NCBI GenBank assembly: GCA_002696035.1
Contig: NZQV01000007.1
Location: 124,001 to 188,000 of the forward strand
Source of the DNA: Balneola sp.
GTDB taxonomy: Bacteria; Bacteroidota; Rhodothermia; Balneolales; Balneolaceae
DNA length: 64,000 nucleotides
Reading direction: 5' to 3'
Of this stretch, positions 18,148-27,199 are shown one piece after another. The notes under the pieces are model-generated. The model made no database searches and was not told the DNA's origin. It was given only the letters and a program-made list of their open reading frames with translations. The number at the start of each line of letters is the position of its first letter. The stretch's first letter is position 1. The translations under genes and the position numbers were made by a program.

Positions 18148-19476
18148 ATGTATGAAATACAAGATGTAGCCCAAGACCTGAAGGCCTCTGTAAAGCGCAG
18201 ACGTTTTCTTTTGATTTTGTCACCCATACTGTTTGTGATTGCAGCATTGTTGGCTATTTACTTTATCGAACCTAAATACCAGTCTACTACAACTATTCTG
18301 GTACAAAAGGATGAGACATTGAATCCACTTGTTCTCTATGAAATTGCAGTCCATATAGTTGCTGAAGACAGGATCCAATCGCTGAATGAGATCATTTATA
18401 GCAGATCCACAATGGAAATTTTGATTGACAGCCTGAAGCTTGACAGCAAGGTACAAAGCGAGGCTGATAAACAGCTATTGATAGTTAATACTCAAAAAAA
18501 TATCGGTACAAAGTTAAAAGCTTCTGATGCCTTTGAGATCAGCTACTTCGATACCGATCCTGTTCGTGCCCGTGATGGAGCAGAGCTTCTTGCCAATCAT
18601 TTTATAAATACCAAGCTCTTGATGGAATCTCGCAGACATAAAGAGACCGTTGATTTTTTCAGTAATAAATTGTCTGAGCTTGAAGCCATTGTTGATGATC
18701 AAAGAAATCAAACCGTTTCATCAACCTCAGATCGAATGGGAAATTTACCCAGTAGTTCAGAGGTGTTGCAAGAGCGCTTACAAAGTATAAATGGTCAATT
18801 TGATACCATTGAATGGCAACTGTTACAAGAGGAAGAAAAGCTTGCCAATTTCAATTCCTTTAAAAGCGAAGCAAATATAAATATTGGGATCAGTCACCTG
18901 TATAAGCTTCCATTGATGGATATGCAGTTTGGAGAAGAGCTGATACTACTTTTGAATGAGTACGACAATCTTCGTCAGCAGTTTACCGAAAGTTATCCAA
19001 GGCTTCGGAGTTTGGCAGAGCAGATTAAACAGGTTGCAGGCCGCATGCCCCCTACACTGACAACCAATATACAGCGACTCAACTCCCAAAAAAGAGATCT
19101 AGCCCTCCAAAAGAAGCGGGTTGTCGAAGATATGCAACAATATTTTGTTGCTACCCAAAGAGCAAGTTCACAACAATCTGACTTTAGTATTTATGAGGGC
19201 TTACAGGCTGAAATGAGAGTAAAGCTGGAACAGGCTAAAATGACACGTGATATAGGCATGCAGGCAGCAGACCAATTTATTGTTCTTGATGCAGCCGTTG
19301 TCCCAGAAAAACCAGTTTCACCCAATAAAAAATTAATCCTGGGTATTGGCCTGCTCCTCGGTCTTATCTTGGGCATCGTTGCAAGTGCTGTAGCTGAGGT
19401 TATGGATACAACGCTTCGAGATGAATCTGATATGCCATTTGACAAACCAATCATCGCATACATAACGAACGGCTAA
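18148..19476 (+). CDS. Chain-length/export inner-membrane protein (Wzz/Wzc N-terminal type)
   Basis: Two TM helices (residues ~23-43 and ~402-422) flank a large periplasmic part with coiled coil, the layout of PCP proteins. PVSPNKKLILGIGLLLGLIL before the second helix is typical. Start at 18148 is chosen because the -24/-12 element places transcription after the upstream ATG at 18097. The kinase domain is not attached; it is encoded by the next gene two bases after the stop, so this is a split Wzc. It controls chain length and bridges the export channel. Confidence 0.9.
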   Translation: MYEIQDVAQDLKASVKRRRFLLILSPILFVIAALLAIYFIEPKYQSTTTILVQKDETLNPLVLYEIAVHIVAEDRIQSLNEIIYSRSTMEILIDSLKLDSKVQSEADKQLLIVNTQKNIGTKLKASDAFEISYFDTDPVRARDGAELLANHFINTKLLMESRRHKETVDFFSNKLSELEAIVDDQRNQTVSSTSDRMGNLPSSSEVLQERLQSINGQFDTIEWQLLQEEEKLANFNSFKSEANINIGISHLYKLPLMDMQFGEELILLLNEYDNLRQQFTESYPRLRSLAEQIKQVAGRMPPTLTTNIQRLNSQKRDLALQKKRVVEDMQQYFVATQRASSQQSDFSIYEGLQAEMRVKLEQAKMTRDIGMQAADQFIVLDAAVVPEKPVSPNKKLILGIGLLLGLILGIVASAVAEVMDTTLRDESDMPFDKPIIAYITNG

Positions 19477-19478
19477 AA

Positions 19479-20210
19479 ATGGATAATCAAATGAGTAGCC
19501 AAAATATTTTCACAAAAAAAGGTAATCAGTCTATTGAAATTATTGGAAATGGTGAACTTGTGAAGCCTTCCAGTCTTCTGCCGGTTCATATATCAGCCAA
19601 TACGCTGACTACCGTAGACGCTAAAATGATTGCATTGAAGTATTACAATAGCTTCAACTTCTCAAAGCTTGCCGCCACTTTTGATAAAGAAAAGATGACC
19701 ATTGGAATAACCAGTGCGAACAGAAATGATGGAAAAACATTGGTTGCAGCAAACATGGCAGTCTCTTTGGCAACCGGTTATAAACAGAAAACCTTATTGG
19801 TGGATATGAATTTCAGCCATCCCAAACTGCATAAAGTTTTTGGAACAGATCAAAGCCCGGGAATGGCTGAAGCAATTGCCTATAAAAAAGTAAGAGTGGT
19901 GCCTACAAGTGTTAATAACCTTTACCTGATGACAGCAGGCGATAGTTCACTGACTCCGGGAATTGAACAAACCCTGATTTTGAGACGGATTCTATCTGCA
20001 CTCAGGTACAAGTTTGATTTTGTAATTATCGATATGGGATCCATTTATCCGGTCGAGGAGTTTCCGATTCATTTTATAAATGAAATTGATGGACTGATTG
20101 GTGTGATCGACAGCAGGAAAACAAAAAAAGCAGATTTCAAGAGAATGTTCAAACATTTGGATGAATCACATTTCATTGCCTATGTATTTAACCGGGTCAG
20201 CAAATCATGA
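19479..20210 (+). CDS. CpsD/CapB-like ATPase of the EPS exporter (tyrosine-kinase type)
   Basis: The 243-aa protein has a P-loop of the BY-kinase/MinD type: GITSANRNDGKTLVAANMAV (Walker A) and LLVDMNFSHPKLHKVF (Walker A'), then DFVIIDMGS (Walker B). Compared with CapB kinases, Walker A' has Met-Asn-Phe in place of the usual Asp-Ala-Asp-Leu context and there is no C-terminal tyrosine cluster, so phosphorylation by this protein is uncertain. It probably cycles with the preceding Wzz-like partner to control polymerisation. Its stop overlaps the start of the 53-aa ORF as ATGA. Confidence 0.82.
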   Translation: MDNQMSSQNIFTKKGNQSIEIIGNGELVKPSSLLPVHISANTLTTVDAKMIALKYYNSFNFSKLAATFDKEKMTIGITSANRNDGKTLVAANMAVSLATGYKQKTLLVDMNFSHPKLHKVFGTDQSPGMAEAIAYKKVRVVPTSVNNLYLMTAGDSSLTPGIEQTLILRRILSALRYKFDFVIIDMGSIYPVEEFPIHFINEIDGLIGVIDSRKTKKADFKRMFKHLDESHFIAYVFNRVSKS

Positions 20211-20368
20211 TTGTTTTACTTGGAATCATAGCTGTTCATTTACTGGTCATACTCAGAGCCAAGCAACCGATCCTGGAAAGAGTTCCTTTTGCCACAATAT
20301 TTTTTTTAACGGTACTAATGGTAACGTACGTCGTTTTCATGATGTATACCATGGTGCCTCCTGCGTGA
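20207..20368 (+). CDS. Small membrane protein between cpsD-like and wzy-like genes (53 aa)
   Basis: ATG 20207 overlaps the stop of the CpsD-like gene (ATGA), so it is translationally coupled. The product has two hydrophobic helices (residues ~2-16 and ~28-49) around a short basic loop (RAKQPILERV). It ends 13 bp before the polymerase gene. I know no family. The coupling and hydrophobicity make a real accessory subunit of the assembly machinery likely. Its length makes it easy to miss in automated annotation. Confidence 0.65.
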   Translation: MIVLLGIIAVHLLVILRAKQPILERVPFATIFFLTVLMVTYVVFMMYTMVPPA

Positions 20369-20381
20369 TGAGAGAAAAACT

Positions 20382-21938
20382 ATGAAAACTATTAGCCATT
20401 CATTGTACGGTTCCATCTATCAAAGAGTCTTTCTTTCCCCTTTGGGACTGGATAAGGAGAATTCATCCGTACTTTGGATTCTATTACTGTTTGCGGCCAT
20501 GTTGTCTGGGGGAATGTATTATTTTGATGGTAACGTAGCACTGGTAACAGGAATCCTCTATTTAACATTTGTTCTGTTATTGAGTCTGTTCCGAATCGAT
20601 TACAGTTTTTATCTGTTCATTTTTACGGTCCTGTTATTCGAACAGTATGCCATACCAGGTTTTCCATCTATAACCCGCGACGTTGCTTTTTTCAGTAATC
20701 TGAAAGAGATCAGTTATGTTCCATTTTTTGAAGCCGGGATGATTAGTCCGTTTGAGATTCACATCATCTTTATTACGCTTGCTCTTTTTCTACATATCAG
20801 TATTCGCAAAGATTTTGAATTGAAGCCAATTTCTGTTTGGGGCGCCTTCCTGCTTTTCTTCGTTTGTTTGTTTCTGGCATTTATGAATGGCATGCGTACC
20901 GGTGGTGATTTTATGGTTGCCCTGTGGGAGGTTCGGGCTTTGTTCTACCTTTGTTTGATGTATCTGATTGTACCGCAGATCCTGGATACAAAGAAGCAGA
21001 TCACATTGTTGTTTTGGGTTATCATCATTGGTATAACCATAAAAGCCCTACAGGGAGTTGTCAGGTTTGTTGATCTTGGTTTTACAACAGGTGGATTTGC
21101 AGTACTTACAAACCATGAGGATCCGGTTTTCATGGTTACCCTGTTTGTACTTTTAATTGGATTTCTGCTATACAATACCGGGCAAAAACAGAAATTGCTG
21201 CTGCTGATATCCCTTTTGTTTTTATTTGTGGGTTTTTATGTAGCGCAACGTCGGGCTTCCTATGCTTCTTTTATGGTTTCACTTACGACACTACTGTTTA
21301 TACTACCTGCGCTTAAAAGGAATCAGTTACTAAAGTATTTACTCCCGGTTTTAGCCATTTTGCTCATCTATGGTTTCGCTTTCTGGAATAATAATAGTAC
21401 AGCAGGCCGGCCTGTTCAGATGATCAAATCTGGATTTGTTGTACCTGACAAGGAGACTAATTTTGAGGATTACTCTTCCAATCTCTACCGGGATTATGAG
21501 AGTTATAACCTTGCGCAAACAGTGGTAAACCATACCGTTCTGGGTACCGGATTTGGCAAGAAATACGACCAACCTATTCCATTGGTAAATATTCGGTTTA
21601 CACTACGAGATTATATCCCTCATAATCAGATCTATTGGGTTTTAGTGAAAATGGGGACTGTAGGATTCTTTGCATTCTGGTTCTTTCTTAACTGTTTTGC
21701 TGCGAAGGGCACACAGGTTTTTACCCGCCTTAACGATCCGTACCTGAAGGTGATCACACTGGTCATAATTATTGCAGTCATCAACCAGATGGTAGTCTCA
21801 TTTTATGATCTCCAGCTTACCTATTACCGAAGCATGATCTACCTGGGCTGCTTAATGGGGCTTCTTCCTATAATTGAACGCATCGACAAAGAACAGAAAT
21901 CGCAGGAAGTTTCTGGTAAGGGGAGATCGTATGAGTAA
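20382..21938 (+). CDS. O-antigen ligase/polymerase-like membrane protein (Wzy/Wzx-dependent EPS)
   Basis: The 518-aa protein has about 11-12 TM helices and a large extracytoplasmic loop (~345-400) before GTGFGKKYDQP and a HNQIYWVLVKMG segment, as in the Wzy_C/WaaL family (HN in the loop is a conserved feature). It would join lipid-linked repeat units in the periplasm. Its last 8 bp overlap the flippase gene. Confidence 0.88.
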   Translation: MKTISHSLYGSIYQRVFLSPLGLDKENSSVLWILLLFAAMLSGGMYYFDGNVALVTGILYLTFVLLLSLFRIDYSFYLFIFTVLLFEQYAIPGFPSITRDVAFFSNLKEISYVPFFEAGMISPFEIHIIFITLALFLHISIRKDFELKPISVWGAFLLFFVCLFLAFMNGMRTGGDFMVALWEVRALFYLCLMYLIVPQILDTKKQITLLFWVIIIGITIKALQGVVRFVDLGFTTGGFAVLTNHEDPVFMVTLFVLLIGFLLYNTGQKQKLLLLISLLFLFVGFYVAQRRASYASFMVSLTTLLFILPALKRNQLLKYLLPVLAILLIYGFAFWNNNSTAGRPVQMIKSGFVVPDKETNFEDYSSNLYRDYESYNLAQTVVNHTVLGTGFGKKYDQPIPLVNIRFTLRDYIPHNQIYWVLVKMGTVGFFAFWFFLNCFAAKGTQVFTRLNDPYLKVITLVIIIAVINQMVVSFYDLQLTYYRSMIYLGCLMGLLPIIERIDKEQKSQEVSGKGRSYE

Positions 21939-23433
21939 TCAAAGTACACGGGCTGAGATCGGTCAATCAGTTGCTCAGAACATGTCTGTAATGTTTGGAG
22001 CGCAAGTTGTTACCTGGGGCTCCAGTTTCCTTTTACTCTATTTTTTACCACGATACCTCGGGGCTGAAGACTTTGGTAGACTCTACCTTGCCCTTTCCAT
22101 AAAAATGATCCTCGGCCTATTTATAGATTTTGGCGGCAATTATCTGATCCCGAAAGAAGTTGCCCGGTCCCAGTCAAAAGGCGAGACTATTCTGAGTAGC
22201 TACATTTTGTTTCGGTCTTTACTCTGGGTTCTTTCTATCGCCCTAATACTACTGTTTTCAAATTTACTTGGTTATTCACAGCATGTTCATCTTTTGATAC
22301 TGATCTTGGTAATAGCCAAACTTTGGGAGGGGGGAACGACTGCTTTGAGCGGCTATTTCCAGGGGATCGAAAAAATGGAGTACCCTTCCATTGGAAATAT
22401 TGTGGAGAAGGTTTTTGTAGCTGTATTTGCGGTTGGCGCTTTGCTTATGGGAGCAGATTCCATCGGCGTTGCAGTGGTCATGACCATTGGTGCATTACTG
22501 AACCTTATTGTTATCTATGGCTATTCCAGGAGGGTTGTGCGGATAAGCTACAAATTTGATCCTGAAATGTTTTCTCTCTTTCGAGCAGGAATGCCCTTCT
22601 TTCTATTTTCGCTCTTTTCGGTCATTTATTATCGTATTGATGCTATCATGCTTGCTTCATTTACTTCTGAAGAGGTTACCGGCTGGTACGGTGGGGCTTT
22701 TCGTTTTTTCGATATCGTCATGGTTCTGCCCTTGCTATATAAGACCGCCATTTTTCCTGTGTTCTCGAAACTCTGGGATAATAAAAAAGGGGTTCTGGAG
22801 AGTACAGTGGCGCACAGTATGAGGTTGATGATAATTTTGGGGCTGCCGGTAGCGGCACTCATTTATATTTTTGCTGAACCGATTATACACTTTTTTATGG
22901 GGCTTGAAGAGTATGGCCCTTCCATCATTATTCTGCAGATATTTGCTCTTAGCATTCCGTTCATCTACATCGATATAATTTTGGGCAGTGCTCTTATGGG
23001 TGCGGCCAACATGCAAAAAAAATGGGCTGTTGTAGGGTTCATTGCTATTCTTATCAATATATCGGCTAATTATCTGATGATTCCATATGCTCAGCAAGTC
23101 TTCTTAAATGGAGGGATAGGAGCTGCGGTAGCCACCCTTATAACTGAGATCTTTGTGTTGGGTTCAGCCTTCTATCTGCTTCCAAAAGAGTATCTGCAAA
23201 CCTTCAAAAGCTCTTACATTTTTAAACCCGTTTCGGCAACGATCTTCATGATTCTGCCGGTCATTCTTTTGCTTTCCTATACCGGTCTTTACTGGATGAT
23301 CATCCTGTTATTTGCCACTGTAATCTATATATCCGGCCTTTTTCTTTTAAAGGCCTTTGATACAGTTGAGTTGAAAATGATCACGCTTTTCATCTCCCAA
23401 AGCCGTCAAAACCTACTCGCATACATTAAGTAA
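21931..23433 (+). CDS. Polysaccharide flippase (Wzx/MATE-like)
   Basis: Start ATG 21931 is preceded by GGGGAGA at 21920-21926 and overlaps the polymerase stop; the longer frame would be buried in it. The 500-aa product has 12-14 TM helices with the usual opening (SVMFGAQVVTWGSSFLLLYF, then LPRYLGAEDFGRLYLAL). It should flip the lipid-linked repeat unit across the inner membrane. Together with the polymerase and the split Wzc it defines a Wzx/Wzy-type pathway. Confidence 0.92.
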   Translation: MSNQSTRAEIGQSVAQNMSVMFGAQVVTWGSSFLLLYFLPRYLGAEDFGRLYLALSIKMILGLFIDFGGNYLIPKEVARSQSKGETILSSYILFRSLLWVLSIALILLFSNLLGYSQHVHLLILILVIAKLWEGGTTALSGYFQGIEKMEYPSIGNIVEKVFVAVFAVGALLMGADSIGVAVVMTIGALLNLIVIYGYSRRVVRISYKFDPEMFSLFRAGMPFFLFSLFSVIYYRIDAIMLASFTSEEVTGWYGGAFRFFDIVMVLPLLYKTAIFPVFSKLWDNKKGVLESTVAHSMRLMIILGLPVAALIYIFAEPIIHFFMGLEEYGPSIIILQIFALSIPFIYIDIILGSALMGAANMQKKWAVVGFIAILINISANYLMIPYAQQVFLNGGIGAAVATLITEIFVLGSAFYLLPKEYLQTFKSSYIFKPVSATIFMILPVILLLSYTGLYWMIILLFATVIYISGLFLLKAFDTVELKMITLFISQSRQNLLAYIK

Positions 23434-23441
23434 TTATAAAA

Positions 23442-24743
23442 ATGAAAATATTATATCTCATACCCTATAGTCCTGCAAACCCTGTTTTTGGTGGCGCGTT
23501 ACGTATCTATCACCTTTTAAAACATTTGTATAAGCATCATGAAGTAACAGTAGCTGGTTTCAGCAGTGAGGAAGAAGAAAGGGAATTAATAAAGCAGTTT
23601 CCGCTGCTTGCAGGTAAAACTCATTTTGTAAACTATCCTTACTCCGACCGGTCCGTACGCTGGAGCCTGATCAAATCTCTGTTTACTTCTCATAGTAACT
23701 GGCATCAGCTAACAAGGTCGCCACAGTTTCAACAAAAGCTTGATCAGCTTCTGGCTGTTGAGTCATTTGATATCATTCAAAGTGAATTTCCGGTTATGGC
23801 GATGTTTCACTATAAAAACCCTGCGATAAAGATCATAGATGCGCATAACGTGGAATACGACAATTTTAAACGCATGGCTAAGGTGAAGAATCCATTCAAA
23901 AAGTTATTTTATCATCTTGAAGCCTATAAATTTTATAAGGAAGAAACAGCCGTTTGCGCACAACAGGATGCAATTTTTGCAACCAGTGAGCGGGATATCT
24001 CCATTTTTGATCAAACCGAGCCGGATGTAAAAAAATATCTGGTTCCCAATGGAGTAGATACCAACTATTTCCAGCCTTCCACAACTCAGCCCGTTCCGCA
24101 TTCCATGGTGTTTGTGGGCATGATGAAATATGTACCTAACGATGATGGGATCACTTGGTTCCTGGATGAGGTATTTCCAAAAATCCTGGAGAAAATTCCG
24201 GATGCAACGATCACCATTGTTGGGAAAAATCCATCCCCTTCCCTCTTGAGTAGAGGGAGTAAGAATATCATTGTTACAGGTTTTGTGGAAGATACCCGGC
24301 CCTATATCGAGAATGCGGCTGCCTTTGTTGTTCCATTGAGAATGGGAGGTGGTACCCGGCTTAAGATCATGGAAGCACTGGCTGTGAAGATACCCATGGT
24401 TACAACCTCTATCGGGTGTGAGGGTATTGATGTAGTAAATGGGGAGTCTATACTGATTGCAGATGAACCTCATGAATTTGCAGAAAAAGTTATTGAGCTC
24501 TTTACAGATCCAAAACAAGCCGAGTATCTAACAAATAAAGGCTATGAACTGGTGAAGAGTAAATATAGGTGGGAAAGTATTGGCAAACAGATGGATCAGG
24601 CCTATACCGAGCTGACAGGTTTTGGTAAGCTTCCTACCAGACCTAAGAAATTTATGGAGGCAGATTTGGCCGCTATGGATCGATGGAATGATGAAAGCAA
24701 CGGAAACTATGAAGCCAAGAACACTAGACAGGGATCGATATGA
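23442..24743 (+). CDS. Glycosyltransferase, GT4-like
   Basis: GT-B fold. The N-terminal half starts KILYLIPYSPANPVFGGALR (nucleotide-free acceptor side) and the donor half contains VGMMKYVPNDDG, TIVGKNP, and the GT4-type VVPLRMGGGTRLKIMEALA with the conserved Glu. It is likely to add a sugar to the lipid-linked unit in the cytoplasm. It is 8 bp after the flippase stop and overlaps the acyltransferase gene as ATGA. The C-terminal ~35 residues are charged. Confidence 0.9.
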   Translation: MKILYLIPYSPANPVFGGALRIYHLLKHLYKHHEVTVAGFSSEEEERELIKQFPLLAGKTHFVNYPYSDRSVRWSLIKSLFTSHSNWHQLTRSPQFQQKLDQLLAVESFDIIQSEFPVMAMFHYKNPAIKIIDAHNVEYDNFKRMAKVKNPFKKLFYHLEAYKFYKEETAVCAQQDAIFATSERDISIFDQTEPDVKKYLVPNGVDTNYFQPSTTQPVPHSMVFVGMMKYVPNDDGITWFLDEVFPKILEKIPDATITIVGKNPSPSLLSRGSKNIIVTGFVEDTRPYIENAAAFVVPLRMGGGTRLKIMEALAVKIPMVTTSIGCEGIDVVNGESILIADEPHEFAEKVIELFTDPKQAEYLTNKGYELVKSKYRWESIGKQMDQAYTELTGFGKLPTRPKKFMEADLAAMDRWNDESNGNYEAKNTRQGSI

Positions 24744-26074
24744 ATGACGAGGTGATGACGGCCGAACTACCAAAAGTAAGATCAATTAAGCAGTATGCCC
24801 GAAATAAGGATTTGACTGTGAACATTCACACCAATGAAAATGCCTTTGAAAAGCTTGATGCAGAATGGACAGAACTGGCCTGCTTGTCAAATCAAATGAT
24901 CTGTATGTCTCCTGGATGGGCTTCCAGTTGGTGGAGGCATTTCGGGCGTCATAAAAACCGATCCTTGTTCATAATAACGGTTCATGACAATCAGAAGCTG
25001 GTAGCCATTTTCCCATTTTATAAAGGTGCTACAAAGGTGGGGGGCTTCACTATGCAGCGGCGGCTTCAATTAATTGGAAGCGGAGGGAGTCTGAATGAGC
25101 AGTTTGGTTTCTCGGATGATTACGGGATCAGTGATTTTCTGGATATCATTGTTGATCCGGATTACAAGAATCCTATTGCTGACCTTTTTGTGAAACTTCT
25201 TTGTACGCCGGAAATGTCTGCTTACAAGATTACCTTTCATCAGTCTAGAGATGATGGATACATGATGCAAACCATCTATCCTTTACTTAAAGAGACAAAG
25301 TGCCGTGTGGAGGCACTACATACTGATGTGTGCTATTATGTAGAAGTTGACCAGGATGGAGACTTTCAAGATTTCATCAAAAACTCAAAATCTAATGCAA
25401 GACGACGGTTCAGGCAAACTATACGTGCTCGGGGAATCGGGAATGAATACATCATAAAAGGTCCGGACGGAATTGGTGAAGCGGATCAGATGCTTGAAAG
25501 ATTGATACATTTGCATCAGGAAAGATGGAATAAAGTTGGTCATCCCGGAGTTTTTGAGGATGAGAGATTTCGGGAGTTTTTCAAGGAGATCTCATTGACT
25601 GCATTTTGGGATAACAGGCTTTGGTTGAAGCAGGCAGTTGATAATGACGGGGTATGTTCAGTGAGAATGTTACTGATGTACAACGGCAGATATTACGATT
25701 ATATGAGCGGTTATAATGATGATAGTCCTTCATCCAAATATCGCCCCGGAATCGGACTTCTTTTAGACTTGGTTGAATGTTCACTTGAACAGCCTGTAGA
25801 AAGGATTGAACTAATGCGGGGAGATGAACGCTATAAATTAGACTTCACAGATCTTGCCATCAACAACTGGAAAATTGTAATTCCTGAGGTTAGAAACTGG
25901 AAAACAGGCTGGGCTGTTCCGGCTGCAATTGTCCAGCTTTGTTCAGTCTTCTATAAATACTTTAATAGAGAGAAAGAGCTCTTGAAGGTGCAGTATAAAA
26001 AAGTGGGATTTTTACACATGCTTCCTATGTACTTCAAATTCCGGATAGACACGGTTATTCACAAAATAAATTAG
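24740..26074 (+). CDS. CelD/BcsL-like GNAT acyltransferase (FemAB-like)
   Basis: The 444-aa protein belongs to the GNAT group found in cellulose/EPS loci (Acetyltransf_6 type): NAFEKLDAEWTELACLS and WASSWWRHFGRHKNRSLFII in the first half, then FIKNSKSNARRRFRQTIRAR and WNKVGHPGVFEDERFREFFK. It is paralogous to the gene at 33992. This group transfers acyl, sometimes aminoacyl, groups to sugars or peptides. Translation is coupled to the GT4-like gene (ATGA). It is the last gene of the first rightward operon. Confidence 0.82.
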   Translation: MNDEVMTAELPKVRSIKQYARNKDLTVNIHTNENAFEKLDAEWTELACLSNQMICMSPGWASSWWRHFGRHKNRSLFIITVHDNQKLVAIFPFYKGATKVGGFTMQRRLQLIGSGGSLNEQFGFSDDYGISDFLDIIVDPDYKNPIADLFVKLLCTPEMSAYKITFHQSRDDGYMMQTIYPLLKETKCRVEALHTDVCYYVEVDQDGDFQDFIKNSKSNARRRFRQTIRARGIGNEYIIKGPDGIGEADQMLERLIHLHQERWNKVGHPGVFEDERFREFFKEISLTAFWDNRLWLKQAVDNDGVCSVRMLLMYNGRYYDYMSGYNDDSPSSKYRPGIGLLLDLVECSLEQPVERIELMRGDERYKLDFTDLAINNWKIVIPEVRNWKTGWAVPAAIVQLCSVFYKYFNREKELLKVQYKKVGFLHMLPMYFKFRIDTVIHKIN

Positions 26075-26236
26075 AAAATGAACCAGGATAGAATGTGCAA
26101 ATATTACACTAAACCCTTGCTTAAAGATATAAATTGCACGTTCAGGTTAAAGAATTGAGAGAGAACTTAGTTTAAAACCTTCCATTGCATGTATGCTATG
26201 CAATGATCTGTAGAAATAAAATAATAACCGGTTGAA

Positions 26237-26253
26237 TGGCACACTTGTTGCAA
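26237..26253 (+). promoter_or_regulatory. Sigma-54 promoter of the deacetylase operon
   Basis: TGGCAC, 5 nt (ACTTG), TTGCAA, GG-to-GC spacing 12: a full consensus match. Predicted start near 26262. Upstream lies the inverted repeat CATTGCAT-7 nt-ATGCAATG (about 26186-26208), a candidate activator site. Confidence 0.85.
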
Positions 26254-26308
26254 ATACAAATGATTATAAAACAGTGTTTTGACAAGGTTGCTAACTGATA
26301 ACATATAT

Positions 26309-27190
26309 ATGAAAGAGTCAAACAGAATTCTAAAAATAAAAGTACTTATGTATCACAGGGTACTTGAAAAAAAACCTGAAAAAGAAAGCAGATGGCATTA
26401 TGTGACTGTCTCAGAATTCAGAAAACAGATGAACATGATTGAAAGGTGGGGCTATACTCCGATCACATTTTCCGATTATCAACTTTTTCTTGAGGGTAAA
26501 CTCACATTGCCTTCGCGGCCTATCATCATCACTTTTGATGATGGATATCAGGACACCCTTGAAAATGCCATTCCTGTACTTGTTGAGTTGAATATACGGG
26601 CGGTCATTTTTGTGATGGGTAATCGAAAATTAAAAAGTGCACGTTGGGATGAACTGGATGACTTGGGCAGTTGCCCATTAATGACTGACGAGCAGGTGCG
26701 GACGGTGCAAAAGATGGGGTTTGAGATCGGGGCGCATTCCCTCAATCATACAGCACTTACAAGCCTCTCAAAAATAGATATGACTAATGAGATTATGGGT
26801 TCGAAGGAAGAGCTCGAAAAAATTCTTGGAAGCCCAATTCAAACGTTCTCATACCCCTATGGAAGCGTTAATGAGAGGGTGAAAAAAGTTGTATCAGATT
26901 CAGGATTTTCATTTGCCTGTGGGGTGTACTCAGGGGCTGCTCAATTCAGCCAATCCATGATGGATTTCAGAAGGCTGGCAGTCAATCAGGATACTTCAAG
27001 GTTAAAGTTTTTAGTCATCCTGTTATTGCCTTATCAGTATATCGAATGGCTCTATGCTCGTCTGAAAAATAAAATGACGCAAGACATTAAAATGGAGGTT
27101 CAGAGTAGTGTTCAACCACACTCTAAAAATGGGACCATCAAACCTGAAAGTTTTGATGTTCACAATATGGTTAATCCAAACTCTCTTTAA
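26309..27190 (+). CDS. Polysaccharide deacetylase (NodB/CE4-like)
   Basis: Start ATG 26309 is favoured over TTG 26279 because it leaves a ~46-nt leader after the sigma-54 start. The NodB domain shows TFDDGYQDT (catalytic Asp and first metal Asp), the HxxxH-type metal pair in GAHSLNHTAL, and the FSYPYGS motif. It should remove N-acetyl groups from GlcNAc-type residues. No signal peptide is seen, so it may act on cytoplasmic precursors. The C-terminal ~50 residues are a polar tail. First gene of a three-gene sigma-54 operon. Confidence 0.88.
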   Translation: MKESNRILKIKVLMYHRVLEKKPEKESRWHYVTVSEFRKQMNMIERWGYTPITFSDYQLFLEGKLTLPSRPIIITFDDGYQDTLENAIPVLVELNIRAVIFVMGNRKLKSARWDELDDLGSCPLMTDEQVRTVQKMGFEIGAHSLNHTALTSLSKIDMTNEIMGSKEELEKILGSPIQTFSYPYGSVNERVKKVVSDSGFSFACGVYSGAAQFSQSMMDFRRLAVNQDTSRLKFLVILLLPYQYIEWLYARLKNKMTQDIKMEVQSSVQPHSKNGTIKPESFDVHNMVNPNSL

Positions 27191-27199
27191 TAACACCTT

